5,867 nucleotides of DNA from an uncultured Actinomycetes bacterium (GTDB taxonomy: Bacteria; Actinomycetota; Acidimicrobiia; Acidimicrobiales; Acidimicrobilacustridaceae): the NCBI GenBank assembly GCA_945957335.1, contig CAMFLJ010000248.1:1-5867 (forward strand), read 5' to 3'. This document shows positions 1 to 5,723 of the stretch, in pieces. The notes under the pieces are model-generated. The model made no database searches and had not been told where the DNA came from. It worked only from the letters and a program-made list of their open reading frames with translations. A program made the translations under genes and the position numbers. Each line of letters opens with the position of its first letter. The first letter of the stretch is position 1.

Positions 1-784
1 CGATGAGGGGGATGAGGAAGTCGAGCATCCCGCGGAACTCGACGGTCATCCCGGAGCGCACCTTCTCCATGACGTCGCCGTCGGTGAAGATCTCGTGGTC
101 GCTCTCGATGCCGGCGCACAGGTAGGCCTGCAGCTCCGGGCCGGTCAGCCCGGCGGCGTGACCGCTCACGAGCTTGCCGCTGGCGATGCCGGCGGCGACG
201 ACGTCGACCATGCGGCGGTCGCGGGTGAGCACGCCCATCATGTCCATGACCTCGGCGAGGCCGCCGACCTCGGGCCACGAGAGCATCGTCTCGACCTCGG
301 GGCCGTGGAGGTCGGCGCCCGACAGCTCCAGGCCCGGGATGGGCGGCACGCAGGACGGGGCCTGCACGATGAAGCGCACGGGGAGGCCCTTGGCCGCGTC
401 GACGACGTAGCGCACGCCGTCGACCCCGGCGACGTTGGCCAGCTCGTGGGGGTCGCAGAAGATCGTGGTCGTGCCGCGCGGGCAGACCGCCTCGGCGTAG
501 CCGCCCGGGGTGAGCATGGCGCTCTCGGTGTGGACGTGCAGGTCGAGGAAGCCCGGGGAGAGGAACCGGCCGGTGAGGTCGACGACCTCGGCGGCGTCGG
601 CGCGGGCCCCCGGTGCGTGGACGCTGGCGATCAGCGGGCCGACCACGCCGACGTCGGCCGGCCGCAGCTCGCCGGTCGAGACGTCGACCACGGTGCCGCC
701 GGTGAAGAGCACGTCGAAGGGCTCGTGGCCGTGGGCGGCGGCCATGGCCCGGGATCGGGTGTCGGGGTCGACGGCGTCGTTCAC
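1..784 (-). CDS. Adenine deaminase-family amidohydrolase, N-terminal part (cut by left edge)
   Basis: This is a metal-dependent amidohydrolase of the adenine deaminase (Ade) family. The family reaction is adenine + water to hypoxanthine + ammonia, in the cytoplasm. The visible 261 residues are a little under half of the usual length of about 560-600. They show the N-terminal segment (FDVLFTGGTVVDVSTGE, 23-39), the metal motif LDLHVHTESAM (80-90, His83, His85, Glu87), GTTTIFCDPHELANVAG (104-120), GGLAEVMDMMGV (174-185), SGHAAGLTGPEL (207-218, His209) and GIESDHE (225-231, His230). All of these are diagnostic of Ade. The GTG start at 784 is chosen because GAAAGGA lies six bases upstream and the family has an N-terminal helix before the beta-strand; Met14 is the only rival. 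The gene follows the Rieske gene by 79 bp on the same strand, with no terminator between them. Family membership is sure. Adenine as the true substrate is an inference, because the stretch after GMTVEFRG departs from E. coli Ade and the C-terminal half is not visible. Confidence 0.9.
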   Translation of the reverse strand, partial: MNDAVDPDTRSRAMAAAHGHEPFDVLFTGGTVVDVSTGELRPADVGVVGPLIASVHAPGARADAAEVVDLTGRFLSPGFLDLHVHTESAMLTPGGYAEAVCPRGTTTIFCDPHELANVAGVDGVRYVVDAAKGLPVRFIVQAPSCVPPIPGLELSGADLHGPEVETMLSWPEVGGLAEVMDMMGVLTRDRRMVDVVAAGIASGKLVSGHAAGLTGPELQAYLCAGIESDHEIFTDGDVMEKVRSGMTVEFRGMLDFLIPLI

Positions 785-790
785 GTCGGG

Positions 791-797
791 TCCTTTC
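791..797 (-). promoter_or_regulatory. Ribosome binding site of the adenine deaminase-like gene
   Basis: On the minus strand GAAAGGA stands six bases before the GTG at 784. It is the clearest Shine-Dalgarno sequence in the cluster and decides the GTG start over the in-frame ATG 13 codons later. The other genes in the cluster lack so clear a site and rely on overlap with the gene before them. Confidence 0.6.
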
Positions 798-853
798 GTC
801 GGTGCTGCGGGGGCGGCGCGAGTCGGGCGGGGATGTGCGATCGACAGGGGTGG

Positions 854-863
854 GCCGGCCGGC
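854..863. repeat. GC palindrome just after the Rieske gene stop codon
   Basis: GCCGGCCGGC is a perfect 10-bp palindrome directly next to the TGA stop of the Rieske gene. It has no loop and no following T-run, so it does not look like a rho-independent terminator. In a genome this GC-rich it may be chance. The rest of the 79-bp gap (785-863) holds only the ribosome binding site of the next gene. Confidence 0.25.
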
Positions 864-1895
864 TCAGGTGTCGACCATGGCGGCGAGGAGCCGCCGCATC
901 TCGACGGTGATGCGGTCGGCGCGGGTGTGGGCCTGGGCCGGCAGGTCGAGGGGGAGGCTGGTGGTGGGCAGCTGCTCGAGCATCCAGACGTCCTCGGTGA
1001 GGACCTTGAACTCGTAGTCGCGGGCCGCGAGGGCGGCCGGCTCGTCGGGGCTGGCGACGTCGTTGCGGAGCAGTGCGCAGAACACCCGGCTGTGGTCGGC
1101 GTCGATCGGCGCGGCCCAGAAGAGGATGGTGTTCTCGACGCCGGTGAGCGGCAGCTCGAGGCGGAGGCGCCCGGCGAAGGGGACGCTGAACGTGTACTCC
1201 ATCACCCGCGGCTGCAGCAGCGGGTGCTCACCGGTGGCGACCAGCGGGTCCTCGGAGTTCTCGATGACGTGCTCGTAGCGGACCTTCAGCGAGACGTCGT
1301 CGTGCTCGACGTCGTAGTCGTGCACGAGCGCGTCCTCGCCGGCGCCGAACGTGCCCGCGTGGATGAACGGGAAGTGGGTGAAGTCGAGGAAGTTGTCGAG
1401 CAGCTGCGCGCCCCCGCCGCGCACCTCGACGACGGGGAGCCACACCGGGACGACGCCGAGGGCGCCCCACTCGGGCACGGCGAGCAGCGGCGCGTCGTCC
1501 GGGCCCGGCTCGAGGCACACCAGCACCATGCCGTAGGCCTCGCGCACGACCGGGGCCGGGACGTGGGCCTTCGGGGGGACGGTCGCACCCTCGCCGAGGG
1601 CGGGGATGAAGCGGCAGCCGCCGTCGGCCCCGAAGCGCCACCCGTGGTAGGGGCACTCGAGGTGGCCCTCCACCACCCGCCCGGCGCTGAGGGGAGCGTT
1701 GCGGTGGGGGCAGCGGTCGGGCAGCACGGCCACGCCGTCGGCGAGGCGGGCGACGACGAGTGCCTCACCGCAGACCACGACCCGGGTCGGCTCGGGCCCG
1801 ATCTCGGCGGCGAGCGCCACCGGGTGCCAGTGGCGCCGCAGCGACGGATGGTCGTTGGCGATCGAGCGCCCGGTCGGGCCCGCGGTGCCGGTCAC
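864..1895 (-). CDS. Rieske [2Fe-2S] non-heme iron oxygenase, alpha subunit (HpxD/VanA-like)
   Basis: This is a 343-residue, single-gene oxygenase of the Rieske ring-hydroxylating/O- and N-demethylating superfamily. Residues 20-25 (RRHWHP) form the usual N-terminal signature. The Rieske cluster motif CPH-x16-CPYH has Cys62, His64, Cys81 and His84, followed by GWRF. The catalytic domain has DNFLDFTHFPFIH (167-179), which supplies bridging Asp171 and iron ligands His174 and His179. Asp302 in TEDVWMLEQ is the likely third ligand. Such enzymes take electrons from a separate flavin/ferredoxin reductase, and none is seen here. The GTG start overlaps the stop of the molybdopterin gene (GTGA), which implies translational coupling. 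GAGG lies four bases upstream. Known relatives act on aromatics (vanillate O-demethylase) and on purines (HpxD on hypoxanthine, NdmA/B on methylxanthines). Its place between a xanthine dehydrogenase and an adenine deaminase suggests a purine substrate. That is inference; the fold and chemistry are well supported. Confidence 0.93.
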   Translation of the reverse strand: MTGTAGPTGRSIANDHPSLRRHWHPVALAAEIGPEPTRVVVCGEALVVARLADGVAVLPDRCPHRNAPLSAGRVVEGHLECPYHGWRFGADGGCRFIPALGEGATVPPKAHVPAPVVREAYGMVLVCLEPGPDDAPLLAVPEWGALGVVPVWLPVVEVRGGGAQLLDNFLDFTHFPFIHAGTFGAGEDALVHDYDVEHDDVSLKVRYEHVIENSEDPLVATGEHPLLQPRVMEYTFSVPFAGRLRLELPLTGVENTILFWAAPIDADHSRVFCALLRNDVASPDEPAALAARDYEFKVLTEDVWMLEQLPTTSLPLDLPAQAHTRADRITVEMRRLLAAMVDT

Positions 1896-4219
1896 GGGGC
1901 CTCGATCCCGGCGAGGGCGATGTCGGACGGGCGCACCGGGGTGCGTGGGAGCGCCAACCCCGTGGCGGCCCTGACCGCGGCCACCACGGCCGGCGTGGAG
2001 GAGATGGTGGGCGGCTCGCCCACGCCCTTGGCGCCGAAGGGGGCTCCCGGCTCGGGCTGCTCGACCAGCTCGCCGACCCGCAGGTCGGGGAGGTCGAGGG
2101 CGGTGGGGATCAGGTAGTCGGTGAACGAGGCGTTCCGGACGGTGCCGTCGGTGACGAGGATCTCCTCCATCAGCGCGAGCCCCACCCCCTGGGCGGCGCC
2201 GCCCTCGAGCTGGCCGAGCAGCTGCAGCGGGTTGAGCACCTTGCCGACGTCCTGGGAGGTGACGAGGTCGACCAGGCGGCACAGGCCGAGCTCGGGGTCG
2301 ACGTCGACGACGGCGCGGTGGGCGACGAAGGCGAACGACAGGTGGGCGTCGCCCTGCCCGTGCTCGTCGAGGGGGTAGGTGGGCTCGTGGTGGTACTCGA
2401 CGGTCTCCTCGACCACGCGATCGCCGAGGGCCTCGGTGACGGGCAGGTCGACGGCGCCGTCGTCGGAGACGATGCGGTCGTCGTCGACCCGCAGCGAGCC
2501 GGGGGCCAGGCCGTGGTCGGCGGCGACGAGGGCGAGCATGCGCTCGCGCACGGCCTCGGCGGCGGCCTTCACCGCGCCGCCCGACATCCAGGTCTGACGG
2601 CTGGCCGACGTGGAGCCGGCCGAGCCGATGGTGGTGTCGGCGGGCGCGAGCACGACCTCGTCGACGCCGAGCACCTCCCGTGTGAACTGCTGGGCGATGG
2701 TGACGAACCCCTGGCCCACCTCGGCGCAGGCGCAGGTCACCGTGGCGACCCCCCGGTCGAGGCGCACGCGGGCCGTGGAGAAGTCGTCGAAGCCCTCCGA
2801 GAACGCGATGTTCTTGAAGCCGACGGCGAAGCCCGAGCCCCGCACCACGCCGTCGGGGTCGGCGGTGCGGCCGGCGCCACCGGGCAGGGCCATCGGTCGC
2901 CCGTCGATCGTGGGCGAGACGGCGTCGGGCACCTCGGCGACGGCCCGGATGACCTCGGCCACGGGCGCGGTGCCGGTGATCACCTGGCCGGTGGGCAGGG
3001 TGTCGCCGGTCTTCAGGGCGTTCCGGAGCCGGAGCTCGATCGGGTCCATGCCGAGGGCGTCGGCGAGCTTGTCCATCTGCGCCTCGTGGGCGAAGCAGGT
3101 CTGCACCGCGCCGAAGCCGCGCATGGCGCCGCAGGGCGGGTTGTTGGTGCGCATCGCCCAGCCGTCGATGTGGGCGTTGGGGGTGAAGTAGGGCCCGACG
3201 GCGAAGCAGGCGGCGTTGCCGATGACGGCCGGCGACGACGAGGCGTAGGCGCCGCCGTCGAAGATCAGCCGGGCCTCGACGTTCACGATCGTGCCGTCGG
3301 CGGTGGCGTGGTGGCGGTACCACATGCGTGCCGGATGGCGATGCACGTGCCCGAAGAACGACTCGGCCCGGTCGTAGACCATCTTCACCGGCCGCCCGGT
3401 GTGCAGGGCGAGGAGCGCGAGGTGGATCTGCAGGCTGACGTCCTCGCGGGCGCCGAACGCGCCGCCGACGCCGGCGAGCTGGAGTCGGACCTTCTCGGGG
3501 GGCAGGTCGAGGCTGGCCGCGACCTGGGCCTGGTCGATGTGCAGCCACTGGGTGGCGATGTAGAGCTCGACGCCGCCGTCGTCAGAAGGCACGGCCATGC
3601 CGGCCTCGGTGCCGAGCGGCGCCTGGTCCTGCATGCCCACCTCGTAGGTGCCCTCGACGGTCACGTCGCCGGTGACGGTCGGGTCGCCGTGGCGGATCAC
3701 GAGGTGGCGCACGACGTTGCCGTCGGGGTGGATGGCGGGTGCCTCGATGGCGGCCTCGGCATCGATCAGGGGCTCGAGGGCCTCGTAGGTGACGACGATG
3801 GCCTCGGCGGCACGGCGGGCGGTCTCCGGGTGGTCGGCGGCGACGCACGCCACGGGCTCGCCCTGGTAGCGGATGGTGTCGGACGCGAAGACCGGCTGGT
3901 CGTGGATCTCGAGGCCGTAGGTGCGGCGGCCGGGCACGTCGTCGGCGGTGAGCACGGCCTGCACGCCCGGGATGCGCAGGGCGGGGGCGATGTCGATCGA
4001 GGTGATGCGGGCCGACGGGTGGGGCGAGCGCAGGGTGTGGCCCCAGAGCATGCCCTCGGCCCACAGGTCGGCCGAGTAGGCGAAGCGGCCCTGCACCTTC
4101 GGGATGCCGTCGGGCCGCGAGGCCGACTCGCCGATGCGGGCGCCGCGGGTGCCGGTCGCCGTGCCGGCGCCGGTGGCCGGGGGAGCGACGGTGGTGTCGG
4201 TGAGGGTGATCTCGCTCAT
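1892..4219 (-). CDS. pucD: Xanthine dehydrogenase molybdopterin-binding subunit (PucD type)
   Basis: This large subunit of a molybdenum hydroxylase carries the Mo-molybdopterin cofactor that hydroxylates hypoxanthine and xanthine with water. Its 775 residues are usual for a stand-alone large subunit. The a/b-hammerhead domain spans about 36-150. The cofactor-binding part then has MQDQAPLGTEAG (196-207), GGAFGARED (252-260), AMRGFGAVQ (365-373), VGQGF (501-505), WMSGGAVKAAAE (544-555) and, near the end, KGVGEPP (731-737), where Glu735 is the expected catalytic base. Glu259 matches the purine-binding Glu802 of bovine xanthine oxidase, and Arg367 matches Arg912. From memory, the protein closely matches Streptomyces 'xanthine dehydrogenase subunit D'. 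The ATG start overlaps the upstream stop (TGATG), with GAGG seven bases before it. The residue aligned with bovine Arg880 appears to be Asn335 rather than Arg. Xanthine dehydrogenase is the best call; another N-heterocycle hydroxylase is possible. Confidence 0.92.
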   Translation of the reverse strand: MSEITLTDTTVAPPATGAGTATGTRGARIGESASRPDGIPKVQGRFAYSADLWAEGMLWGHTLRSPHPSARITSIDIAPALRIPGVQAVLTADDVPGRRTYGLEIHDQPVFASDTIRYQGEPVACVAADHPETARRAAEAIVVTYEALEPLIDAEAAIEAPAIHPDGNVVRHLVIRHGDPTVTGDVTVEGTYEVGMQDQAPLGTEAGMAVPSDDGGVELYIATQWLHIDQAQVAASLDLPPEKVRLQLAGVGGAFGAREDVSLQIHLALLALHTGRPVKMVYDRAESFFGHVHRHPARMWYRHHATADGTIVNVEARLIFDGGAYASSSPAVIGNAACFAVGPYFTPNAHIDGWAMRTNNPPCGAMRGFGAVQTCFAHEAQMDKLADALGMDPIELRLRNALKTGDTLPTGQVITGTAPVAEVIRAVAEVPDAVSPTIDGRPMALPGGAGRTADPDGVVRGSGFAVGFKNIAFSEGFDDFSTARVRLDRGVATVTCACAEVGQGFVTIAQQFTREVLGVDEVVLAPADTTIGSAGSTSASRQTWMSGGAVKAAAEAVRERMLALVAADHGLAPGSLRVDDDRIVSDDGAVDLPVTEALGDRVVEETVEYHHEPTYPLDEHGQGDAHLSFAFVAHRAVVDVDPELGLCRLVDLVTSQDVGKVLNPLQLLGQLEGGAAQGVGLALMEEILVTDGTVRNASFTDYLIPTALDLPDLRVGELVEQPEPGAPFGAKGVGEPPTISSTPAVVAAVRAATGLALPRTPVRPSDIALAGIEAP

Positions 4220-4710
4220 CAGGCGACCTCGGCCCCGGTGCGGCGGCGCACGGCGACGCGCACGGCGTCGATCACCCGGCCGTAGCCGGTGCAGCGGCAG
4301 AGGTTGCCGGAGATCGCCTCGCGCACCTCGAGCTCGGTGGGAGCCGCGTCACGGGCGAGGAGGTCCTCGACCGCCATGACCAGGCCCGGTGTGCAGAACC
4401 CGCACTGGACCGCGCCGGCGTCGACGAAGGCCTGCTGGACGTCGGACAGTGCACCGTCGGGGGCGAGGGACTCGACGGTGGTGATCGCGGTGCCGACGGC
4501 GGACGCCGCCAGCACCAGGCAGGAGCAGACCAGCCGGTCGTCGACCATCACCGAGCACGAGCCGCACTCGCCCTGCTCGCAGGCGTTCTTGGCGCCGGGG
4601 AGACCGAGCCGCTCGCGCAGCACGTAGAGCAGGCTCTCGCCGATCCAGGCGCCGACGACGTGGTGCTCGGTGCCGTTGACCAGCAGGTCGTAGTCCTCGG
4701 GGGCGGTCAT
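4219..4710 (-). CDS. Xanthine dehydrogenase [2Fe-2S] iron-sulfur subunit (PucE/CoxS type)
   Basis: This 163-residue small subunit relays electrons from the molybdenum centre to FAD through two [2Fe-2S] clusters. The plant-ferredoxin-like N-terminal domain binds the first cluster with Cys44, Cys49, Cys52 (CEQGECGSC) and Cys64. The C-terminal four-helix domain binds the second with Cys103, Cys106 (QCGFCTPG) and Cys138, Cys140 (NLCRCTGYG). All eight ligands are present, and Gln102 sits beside the cofactor as in the family. The length is normal for stand-alone CoxS/XdhC-type subunits. The ATG at 4710 overlaps the stop of the FAD gene (ATGA), and the gene's own stop overlaps the next start (TGATG), so all three subunits are probably translated together in step. 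An upstream in-frame extension toward 5328 is only a read-through of the FAD gene in another frame. The subunit type is certain; the substrate follows from the partner subunit. Confidence 0.95.
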   Translation of the reverse strand: MTAPEDYDLLVNGTEHHVVGAWIGESLLYVLRERLGLPGAKNACEQGECGSCSVMVDDRLVCSCLVLAASAVGTAITTVESLAPDGALSDVQQAFVDAGAVQCGFCTPGLVMAVEDLLARDAAPTELEVREAISGNLCRCTGYGRVIDAVRVAVRRRTGAEVA

Positions 4711-5552
4711 GCGGCGAACATCCGGGTGAGGGCCCGCCGGGCGAGGACCGACACGCAGTGGCGGCGGTAGTCGGCGGTGGCGCGATGGTCGTCGATGGGG
4801 CGGGCGGCGGCGGCGACGAGGCTGCCGAACTCGGTGGCGTCGGCCGGGTCGACGAGGCGCCCGGCGGACCAGTCGATCCGGTCGACCACCCATGCTTCGG
4901 CCTCTGGAGCCCGCAGTGGCACCGGACCGACCGAGCCGAGCCCGACGGCCACCCGCCTGCCCTCGATGTCGGCGACGGCGGCCAGGCCGGCCACCGAGAT
5001 GACCATGGCGTTGCGGGGGCCGACCTTGAGGTACTCCTGCGGGCCGCGGGCGACGGGCACGCTCACCGAGGCGATGATCTCGGTGGCGTCGCGTGCGGTG
5101 CGCTTGGGCCCGATGCAGTACTCGGCCAGCGGCAGCGTGCGGCGGCCGGTGACGCTGACCAGCTCGACCGTGGCGTCGAGGGCGGCGAGCACGGGCAGGG
5201 TGTCGCCGGCCGGCGATCCGGTGCCGAGGTTGCCGCCGATGGTGCCGGCGTTGCGGATCTGCGGGGAGCCGACGGTGCGGGCGGCCTGGGCGAGGGCGGG
5301 GGCCAGCTCGGCGATCGCCGGGTCGCACAGCTCGGTGTAGGTGACGCCGGCACCGAGCACGAGGGTGTCGCCGTCGCGCCCCCAGCCCTTGAGCTCGGGG
5401 ACGCGGGCGAGCGAGAGCACGGCCTCGGGCCGGCGGTGGCCGAAGTTGACCTCGACCATCAGGTCGGTGCCGCCGGCGAGGACGTGGGCCTCGGGATGGT
5501 CGGCGAGCTGGGCACAGGCCCGGTCGAGGGAGTCGGGGAGCAGCACGGTCAC
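4707..5552 (-). CDS. Xanthine dehydrogenase FAD-binding subunit (PucC/CoxM type)
   Basis: This 281-residue flavoprotein passes electrons from the iron-sulfur subunit to NAD+ or another acceptor. The first FAD motif is VLAGGTDLMVE (24-34). The second is RNAGTIGGNLGTGSPAGD (100-117). The SPxGD ending resembles xanthine dehydrogenases more than CO dehydrogenase, which has a DPxAD-like form. The CO_deh_flav_C-like domain follows from about 170 to the end. The cysteine-bearing insertion that binds a [4Fe-4S] cluster in 4-hydroxybenzoyl-CoA reductase is absent. I place the start at the GTG at 5552 because family members begin only a few residues before a segment like LLPDSLDRACAQL. A TTG at 5579 would add nine residues, but it lies inside a perfect dyad and has no ribosome binding site. 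No Shine-Dalgarno precedes the GTG either, so a leaderless mRNA is likely. It is the first gene of the minus-strand operon. Confidence 0.92.
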   Translation of the reverse strand: MTVLLPDSLDRACAQLADHPEAHVLAGGTDLMVEVNFGHRRPEAVLSLARVPELKGWGRDGDTLVLGAGVTYTELCDPAIAELAPALAQAARTVGSPQIRNAGTIGGNLGTGSPAGDTLPVLAALDATVELVSVTGRRTLPLAEYCIGPKRTARDATEIIASVSVPVARGPQEYLKVGPRNAMVISVAGLAAVADIEGRRVAVGLGSVGPVPLRAPEAEAWVVDRIDWSAGRLVDPADATEFGSLVAAAARPIDDHRATADYRRHCVSVLARRALTRMFAA

Positions 5553-5559
5553 GGCGGGG

Positions 5560-5565
5560 ATTCTC
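5560..5565 (-). promoter_or_regulatory. Possible -10 element for a leaderless transcript of the hydroxylase operon
   Basis: On the minus strand GAGAAT matches five of the six positions of TANAAT and ends seven bases before the GTG at 5552. That is the spacing expected if transcription starts at or next to the start codon. This would explain the missing Shine-Dalgarno sequence. No good -35 hexamer is visible at 16-18 bases upstream. Confidence 0.35.
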
Positions 5566-5574
5566 GCAGAGCGC

Positions 5575-5591
5575 TTCAACAGATTGTTGAA
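5575..5591. promoter_or_regulatory. Perfect AT-rich inverted repeat, probable operator of the purine operon
   Basis: TTCAACA-GAT-TGTTGAA is a perfect 7-bp dyad around three bases. It is one of the few AT-rich spots in the window. It lies 22 bases upstream of the proposed GTG start of the first operon gene, so a bound repressor would cover the -35 side of a leaderless promoter. Size and symmetry suit a dimeric helix-turn-helix regulator such as those of the MarR, GntR or TetR families, but the family cannot be told from the site. No regulator gene is present in the window. Confidence 0.6.
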
Positions 5592-5664
5592 ATCGGGCGC
5601 CTCGGGCCCCTCATTTCACGCCCACGTAACCCGCCGGTGCCCCCACGCACCCAGGACGGGGGTG

Positions 5665-5679
5665 AGGTCGACCTAGGGT
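5665..5679 (+). promoter_or_regulatory. Possible promoter -10 box TAGGGT with overlapping palindrome, plus-strand gene
   Basis: TAGGGT at 5674-5679 fits the actinobacterial -10 pattern TANNNT. It would give a leader of about 38 bases before the ATG at 5724. No clear -35 hexamer is seen. The perfect palindrome AGGTCGACCT (5665-5674) overlaps the first base of the box, so a regulator could act here, but such GC-rich palindromes are common by chance. Confidence 0.35.
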
Positions 5680-5687
5680 GGTTGTTG

Positions 5688-5703
5688 CTGCATCGAGGTG
5701 CAG
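5688..5703 (+). repeat. Small hairpin in the presumed leader of the membrane-protein gene
   Basis: CTGCA (5688-5692) and TGCAG (5699-5703) are complementary five-base arms around a six-base loop, which can tighten through a T-G and a C-G pair. The hairpin would lie in the mRNA leader some 20 bases before the ATG. It is too small to be called a riboswitch or a terminator. Confidence 0.2.
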
Positions 5704-5723
5704 GACGGCGAAGGTTGGGGGAG

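Noticed and set aside
854..863. GCCGGCCGGC as a transcription terminator after the Rieske gene
   Set aside because: There is no loop and no T-run, and the next gene on the same strand begins 70 bases later with a good ribosome binding site. Read-through is more likely.
510..2117. Plus-strand open frame of 535 codons opposite the Rieske gene
   Set aside because: It has skewed amino-acid composition and no family motif, and it spans three minus-strand genes or parts of genes. It is an antisense shadow.
864..3548. A single 894-codon frame that would fuse about 550 residues to the Rieske protein
   Set aside because: The upstream part is an Arg/Pro-rich off-frame reading of the molybdopterin gene. 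True Rieske homology begins just after the GTG at 1895, so this is not a fusion protein.
1760..4285. Plus-strand open frame of 841 codons opposite the molybdopterin subunit
   Set aside because: It is the complement of a gene with strongly GC-rich third positions, which removes stops from the opposite frame. The product is low-complexity (Gly, Ala, Val, Asp, His) with no recognisable motif, while the minus strand encodes a full PucD protein.
4219..5328. A 369-codon frame ending in the iron-sulfur subunit
   Set aside because: The first 206 codons are an off-frame reading of the FAD gene. The ferredoxin domain starts right after the ATG at 4710.
4219..5552. Aerobic CO dehydrogenase (CoxSM) as identity for the FAD and iron-sulfur subunits
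   Set aside because: The large subunit lacks the CODH-type active-site loop and matches PucD. The FAD subunit has SPAGD after TIGGN, as in xanthine dehydrogenases.
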